Assembly (NCBI GenBank): GCA_903824725.1
Contig: CAIJXU010000038.1
Span: 1-58,000 of the forward strand
Length of the DNA stretch: 58,000 nt
Reading direction: 5' to 3'
DNA from: an uncultured Bacteroidota bacterium
GTDB taxonomy: Bacteria; Bacteroidota; Bacteroidia; Chitinophagales; Chitinophagaceae
Shown: positions 54,950 through 58,000 of the stretch, piece by piece
How the letters are laid out: the number at the start of each line of letters is the position of its first letter
How positions within the stretch are numbered: position 1 is the stretch's first letter
Made by a program: the position numbers and the translations under genes
The notes under the pieces: model-generated
What the model saw: only the letters and a program-made list of their open reading frames with translations
Databases searched by the model: none
Told to the model about the DNA's origin: nothing

Positions 54950-54957
54950 CAAAGATA
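54950..54957 (-). promoter_or_regulatory. -7 promoter element of the MerC-domain gene
   Basis: TATCTTTG on the minus strand, exact match, ends four bases before ATG 54945; predicts a leaderless mRNA. Confidence 0.6.
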
Positions 54958-55010
54958 ATCCAATGTTGGCTTACTTGCACAACTAAGCGAGGGTTCCCCT
55001 AAAATAATAT

Positions 55011-55018
55011 TACCTTTG
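55011..55018 (+). promoter_or_regulatory. -7 promoter element of the SCO gene
   Basis: TACCTTTG, exact match, 58 nt before the ATG; divergent from the MerC promoter. Confidence 0.5.
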
Positions 55019-55076
55019 TTCTGCAAAAGGATAAGCTGAATCACCTGCCTTTTCATTGGATTAAATTTTTAAAATC

Positions 55077-55685
55077 ATGACAAAAAAAACCGGATTTTAT
55101 CTTTTATTTTTCACAGTATTATTACTAGGTTTTTATTATTTTTCATTTAGAGGAACTGATAATTGGAAAGTGAAAATGCCTGTTTTGAGTTATGTACAAC
55201 CCTTTCAGTTTACCAATCAGGATGGACAAGCTTTTACAGATAAAAATTTATTAAATAAAATTACGGTGGTTGAATATTTTTTTACTACTTGTAAGGGGAT
55301 CTGTCCAAAATTGAATACCAACATGAAACAGGTGTATGAAATTTATAAAAACGAACCTGATTTTCAAATTATATCGCATACCTGTAATCCAGGCACAGAT
55401 TCGGTTTCAGTACTTAAGCATTATTCCGATTCCCTAAAAGTGAATACACAAAAATGGATTTTTTTAACTGGGCGCAAGGACAGTTTGTATCAAATGGCAA
55501 GGGGTTCTTATTTATTAGATGATCCAAAAAATAATGTAGAAAAAATAGAAGATCAGTTTATTCATACCCAATTTTTTGCTTTAGTTGATAAACAAGGTAA
55601 AGTACGTGGTAAAATTTATGACGGCCTTAAAGTGCTCGAAGTGGAGCAATTAAAACAGGATATTGCCAAACTATTAAAAGAATAA
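55077..55685 (+). CDS. SCO1/SenC family copper chaperone
   Basis: The 202-residue protein has an N-terminal membrane anchor (about 7-23) and a thioredoxin-like SCO domain with copper ligands in TTCKGICPKLN (Cys72 and Cys76) and the later IHTQFF histidine. SCO proteins deliver copper to cytochrome c oxidase or reduce its thiols. The next gene starts 4 nt after its stop. Its divergent neighbour is a metal-tailed MerC protein, so a metal link is plausible. Confidence 0.92.
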   Translation: MTKKTGFYLLFFTVLLLGFYYFSFRGTDNWKVKMPVLSYVQPFQFTNQDGQAFTDKNLLNKITVVEYFFTTCKGICPKLNTNMKQVYEIYKNEPDFQIISHTCNPGTDSVSVLKHYSDSLKVNTQKWIFLTGRKDSLYQMARGSYLLDDPKNNVEKIEDQFIHTQFFALVDKQGKVRGKIYDGLKVLEVEQLKQDIAKLLKE

Positions 55686-55689
55686 TTGA

Positions 55690-56667
55690 ATGATTTTTGT
55701 AACAGGTGCAAGTGGTTTAGTAGGTTCTCATTTAATCAAGTCCTTGTTGTCGCAAAACAAACAAGTAGTGGCTTTGTATAGAAATACGATACCTGATTTT
55801 GAGGGTGCAGAAAAAGTGACTTGGATATTAGGCGATATATTAGACATTGTTTCTTTAGAAAAAGCAATGAATGTTGCTCAGCAGGTTTACCACTGCGCAG
55901 CCATTGTTTCTTTTGCGCCTAAGGATCGCCAAAAAATGTTAAAAGCAAATCAGGAGGGCACTGCTAATGTGGTGAATGTTTGTTTGGATAAAAAAATACA
56001 AAAGTTAGTGTATGTAAGTTCTGTGGCAGCACTTGGTCGTATTAGAGTTGATGCTGCAATAGATGAAACCATGAACTGGACTCCTGAATCTAGCAATAGC
56101 GTTTATGGCCAAACCAAGTATTTAGCAGAGATGGAAGTGTGGAGAGGTATGGCTGAGGGTTTACAAGTAGCTATTGTGAACCCTGTGATCATATTAGGTT
56201 CTGGTGATTGGACAAAAGGTTCTTCTGAGATTTTTAAATCAGCTTACGATTCATTTCCATGGTATACGAATGGCGTAAGTGGGTTTGTAGATGTAATGGA
56301 CGTGGTGGATGCAATGCAATTATTAATGGACAGCCCCATTAGTGGGCAACGATATATCATAAGCGCTGAAAATCTAAAGTATCAATCTGTATTTAGTTTA
56401 ATAGCACAAGCTTTTAATAAACGTCCTCCCTTTCGACGCGTCACGCCTTTATTAACGGCGATAGTTTGGCGATTAGAAGCCATCAAAGGCCTATTAACAG
56501 GTAAGTCGCCTTTATTAACCAAGGAAACTGCTGCAACAGCGCAAGCCGTGGTCCATTTTGATAATAGTAAATTATTAAAGGCTTTCCCTGAATTTAAATA
56601 TCGCCCCATTCCAGAAAGCATTAAACGCATTTGTTTGGAACTAAAGCAGCTTCATCATTTGAGCTAG
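55690..56667 (+). CDS. NAD-dependent epimerase/dehydratase family protein
   Basis: The 325-residue extended short-chain dehydrogenase has VTGASGLVGSHL (Rossmann), VYHCAAIVSF, LVYVSSVAALG and the catalytic SVYGQTKYLAE (Tyr-Lys). The C-terminal part is hydrophobic and resembles dihydroflavonol-reductase-like or 3-beta-HSD-like members. Substrate unknown. It starts 4 nt after the SCO gene, probably only cotranscribed. Confidence 0.86.
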   Translation: MIFVTGASGLVGSHLIKSLLSQNKQVVALYRNTIPDFEGAEKVTWILGDILDIVSLEKAMNVAQQVYHCAAIVSFAPKDRQKMLKANQEGTANVVNVCLDKKIQKLVYVSSVAALGRIRVDAAIDETMNWTPESSNSVYGQTKYLAEMEVWRGMAEGLQVAIVNPVIILGSGDWTKGSSEIFKSAYDSFPWYTNGVSGFVDVMDVVDAMQLLMDSPISGQRYIISAENLKYQSVFSLIAQAFNKRPPFRRVTPLLTAIVWRLEAIKGLLTGKSPLLTKETAATAQAVVHFDNSKLLKAFPEFKYRPIPESIKRICLELKQLHHLS

Positions 56668-56684
56668 AAGTTTAAAATCAGGAT

Positions 56685-57629
56685 TTATTCCATTACCTTT
56701 TTCCAAAGCTCAGGGATACGTTTTATCCATACGAGCTCTCTTTTTTTATCGGAAGCTTCCTGTGCAGGGAAACCCATATATACTTTATTGCCTTCTAAGG
56801 AACCTGTTACACCGGATTGGCCCATGACTATGGCATTTTCTCCAATAGTAATTGTTTTAGTCACCCCTACCTGACCCCAAAGTGTTACCCCCGATTTCAC
56901 ATGAACCCCACCTGCAATACCTACCCCCGCAGCAAATAAACAATTCGCCCCCACTTGGGTGTCATGGCCAATTTGTACGAGGTTGTCAATCTTAGTTCCT
57001 CGACCAATAAGGGTATCTCCACTTACCCCTCTATCAATGGTGCATCCCGCCCCAATTTCAACCTTATCTTGGATGACCACCCTACCACAGCTTAATAGCC
57101 TTTTATACCAATCTTGGCGATCCTTTTTAGTGTTATAATAAAAGGCATCGCTACCAATAACAGTATTAGCTTGAATGACAACATCATCTCCAATAACAGT
57201 ATCTGCTAAAATGGAAACATTAGGATAGATAACACAGTTTTTTCCTATTTGTACATTGTTCCCTATAAAAACATGGGGCATGATAATCGTATTTTCTCCA
57301 ATGATCGCATCATCACTTATTGCTTTTGTACTTGCAATAAATGGTTTAAAATGAGACACAATTTTTAAATAGGCTTCAAATGGATCTTTACAATACAATA
57401 ATGTTTTACCATCAGGTACTTCTACATTTTTATCATTAATAATAATACAACTTGCTTCGCTGTTTAAACAAGTATTATAGTATTTAGGATGATCAACAAA
57501 TACAAGATCTCCTTTTTCAACTTGATGAATTTCATTCACTCCAGTAATTTCTAAGTGTTGATTTCCGATGATTTCGGTATGGGTTAATTCAGATAACCAA
57601 GTAACAGAAACAGGTGTATTTAGCTTCAT
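56685..57629 (-). CDS. lpxD: UDP-3-O-acylglucosamine N-acyltransferase (LpxD) family
   Basis: The 314-residue protein has an N-terminal LpxD-type domain ([20 protein letters not shown]) and a left-handed parallel beta-helix of hexapeptide repeats ([48 protein letters not shown]), where the His in QIGHDTQ is the likely catalytic residue. It adds the second hydroxyacyl chain in lipid A synthesis. Bacteroidota can have more than one LpxD-like protein, so this could be the paralogue. A -7 TACCTTTG lies 21 nt upstream. Confidence 0.86.
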   Translation of the reverse strand: MKLNTPVSVTWLSELTHTEIIGNQHLEITGVNEIHQVEKGDLVFVDHPKYYNTCLNSEASCIIINDKNVEVPDGKTLLYCKDPFEAYLKIVSHFKPFIASTKAISDDAIIGENTIIMPHVFIGNNVQIGKNCVIYPNVSILADTVIGDDVVIQANTVIGSDAFYYNTKKDRQDWYKRLLSCGRVVIQDKVEIGAGCTIDRGVSGDTLIGRGTKIDNLVQIGHDTQVGANCLFAAGVGIAGGVHVKSGVTLWGQVGVTKTITIGENAIVMGQSGVTGSLEGNKVYMGFPAQEASDKKRELVWIKRIPELWKKVME

Positions 57630-57650
57630 ATGTATGATTTTGGCCTAAAT

Positions 57651-57658
57651 CAAAGGTA
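57651..57658 (-). promoter_or_regulatory. -7 promoter element of lpxD
   Basis: TACCTTTG on the minus strand, exact match, 21 nt upstream of the ATG. Confidence 0.55.
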
Positions 57659-57904
57659 ATGCCCCTTTTTTATAAAAATATTTTTTTCATCGTTTAGTGC
57701 ATAAATAAGCCCTTCTTTTTTATATAAATAGGACCATTGTAACGATTCATTTGTATAAAAAAGAATTTAAACTCAGTTTATTAAATCCTTTATTCATCAA
57801 TGTTTCAGCGATTTTAAAAAAATATAATCATCTTAATTTATAAATTTATTGTATCATAAATAGACGCTTATATTAAAAAAAATAATTGACCAAAAAGGGG
57901 CATA

Positions 57905-57913
57905 TGTGGATAA
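57905..57913 (-). other. Single consensus DnaA box
   Basis: TGTGGATAA is the exact reverse complement of the consensus TTATCCACA. Only one copy is seen nearby, so an origin is not supported by this alone. Confidence 0.35.
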
Positions 57914-57974
57914 CCGCAATAAATTTGTTTAAAATATTTTTTGAATTAGAAAAAAGTATATTTAATATTGTGAA

Positions 57975-57989
57975 GGGAATTCAATTCCC
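57975..57989. repeat. Perfect 7-1-7 inverted repeat
   Basis: GGGAATTCAATTCCC is the only G/C-containing palindrome in this AT-rich end and could be an operator or part of a hairpin for a feature beyond the window. Confidence 0.4.
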
Positions 57990-58000
57990 GTACTTACTAA

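Larger units (their letters stand above)
57630..58000. other. AT-rich intergenic end of the window
   Basis: Beyond the lpxD promoter no supported gene is seen. The stretch contains one perfect DnaA-box sequence (57905-57913), a -7-like TAAATTTG at 57920-57927 and a perfect inverted repeat GGGAATT-C-AATTCCC at 57975-57989. It may be the upstream region of a gene or element that starts beyond the window. Confidence 0.5.

Noticed and set aside
54946..55056. Longer N-terminus (37 residues) for the MerC-domain protein
   Set aside because: It spans a perfect -7 element for the same gene and the SCO promoter on the other strand, and has no resemblance to MerC proteins.
57904..58000. Open frame from ATG 57904 to the window end (32 codons, begins MWITAINLF)
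   Set aside because: Too short and too AT-rich to trust; may be the start of a gene beyond the window, but chance is not excluded.
57970..58000. GGGAATTCAATTCCCGTACTTA looked like a tRNA T-arm and 3' end
   Set aside because: The stem does not pair in T-arm geometry (nine-base loop) and no matching acceptor strand or anticodon arm lies upstream.

Overview
The window is an AT-rich stretch of a Bacteroidota chromosome, most likely from the Chitinophagaceae or a close relative (lineage inferred, not computed). Supporting signs are the many TAnnTTTG promoter elements in front of genes, the lack of Shine-Dalgarno sequences, A-rich leaders, a C-terminal type IX secretion (T9SS) sorting domain, bacterial GH3 proteins, a KdnB-type Kdo oxidase, and genes typical of the phylum (DUF5690, SCO/MerC, TlpA-like thioredoxins). 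No rRNA, tRNA, CRISPR array, phage or insertion sequence was found. The window is almost fully coding; only its two ends (1-550 and 57630-58000) are long non-coding stretches.

551-13407 is a nine-gene, single-strand catabolic operon and the most accessory-looking part. It encodes two large exported PVC-type dehydrogenases with a C-terminal cytochrome c domain (one also carries an N-terminal SGNH-like domain that has lost its catalytic residues), a DUF4432 mutarotase-like protein, an unusual cupin/mannose-6-phosphate-isomerase-like protein, a ThuA protein, two xylose-isomerase-like TIM barrels, a Gfo/Idh/MocA oxidoreductase and an exported DUF1080 (3-keto-disaccharide hydrolase) protein. Together they point to oxidative breakdown of sugars or glycosides through keto-sugars. 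No transporter or regulator is in the cluster.

13631-31386 holds mainly housekeeping genes: recA (with a striking pair of 15-bp palindromes in its promoter), an acyltransferase, mgsA, uvrB, a pnuC/nicotinamide riboside kinase pair, a minus-strand block (GH3, LysE, an unknown exported protein, mtgA), an IMPase, thiL, a Nit2-type amidase, recX, dnaN, a fatty-acid hydroxylase, kdsB, kdnB and a dicarboxylate symporter. Between kdsB and kdnB lies what looks like the last 20 or so codons of a lost sugar transporter.

31388-44155 is mostly minus strand: nfu, pcrA/uvrD, an OmpA-family lipoprotein, an acyltransferase, mnmH, a MurG-like glycosyltransferase, msrB, fabG, a second GH3 protein and lptB, with DUF5690 and adk on the plus strand. 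44220-57629 carries metF, a TlpA-like protein, an rlmD - rhomboid - pseudo-rhomboid - EEP phosphatase operon, cysS followed by a T9SS-exported FG-GAP protein, a divergent merC/SCO pair, an NAD-dependent epimerase and lpxD.

Recurring themes are envelope biogenesis (kdsB, kdnB, lptB, lpxD, mtgA, ompA, acyltransferases), DNA repair (recA, recX, uvrB, pcrA) and a promoter architecture in which the -7 element often ends only 1-6 nt before the start codon, which predicts leaderless mRNAs. All functional statements come from reading motifs and recognising families by eye; no database search was run.
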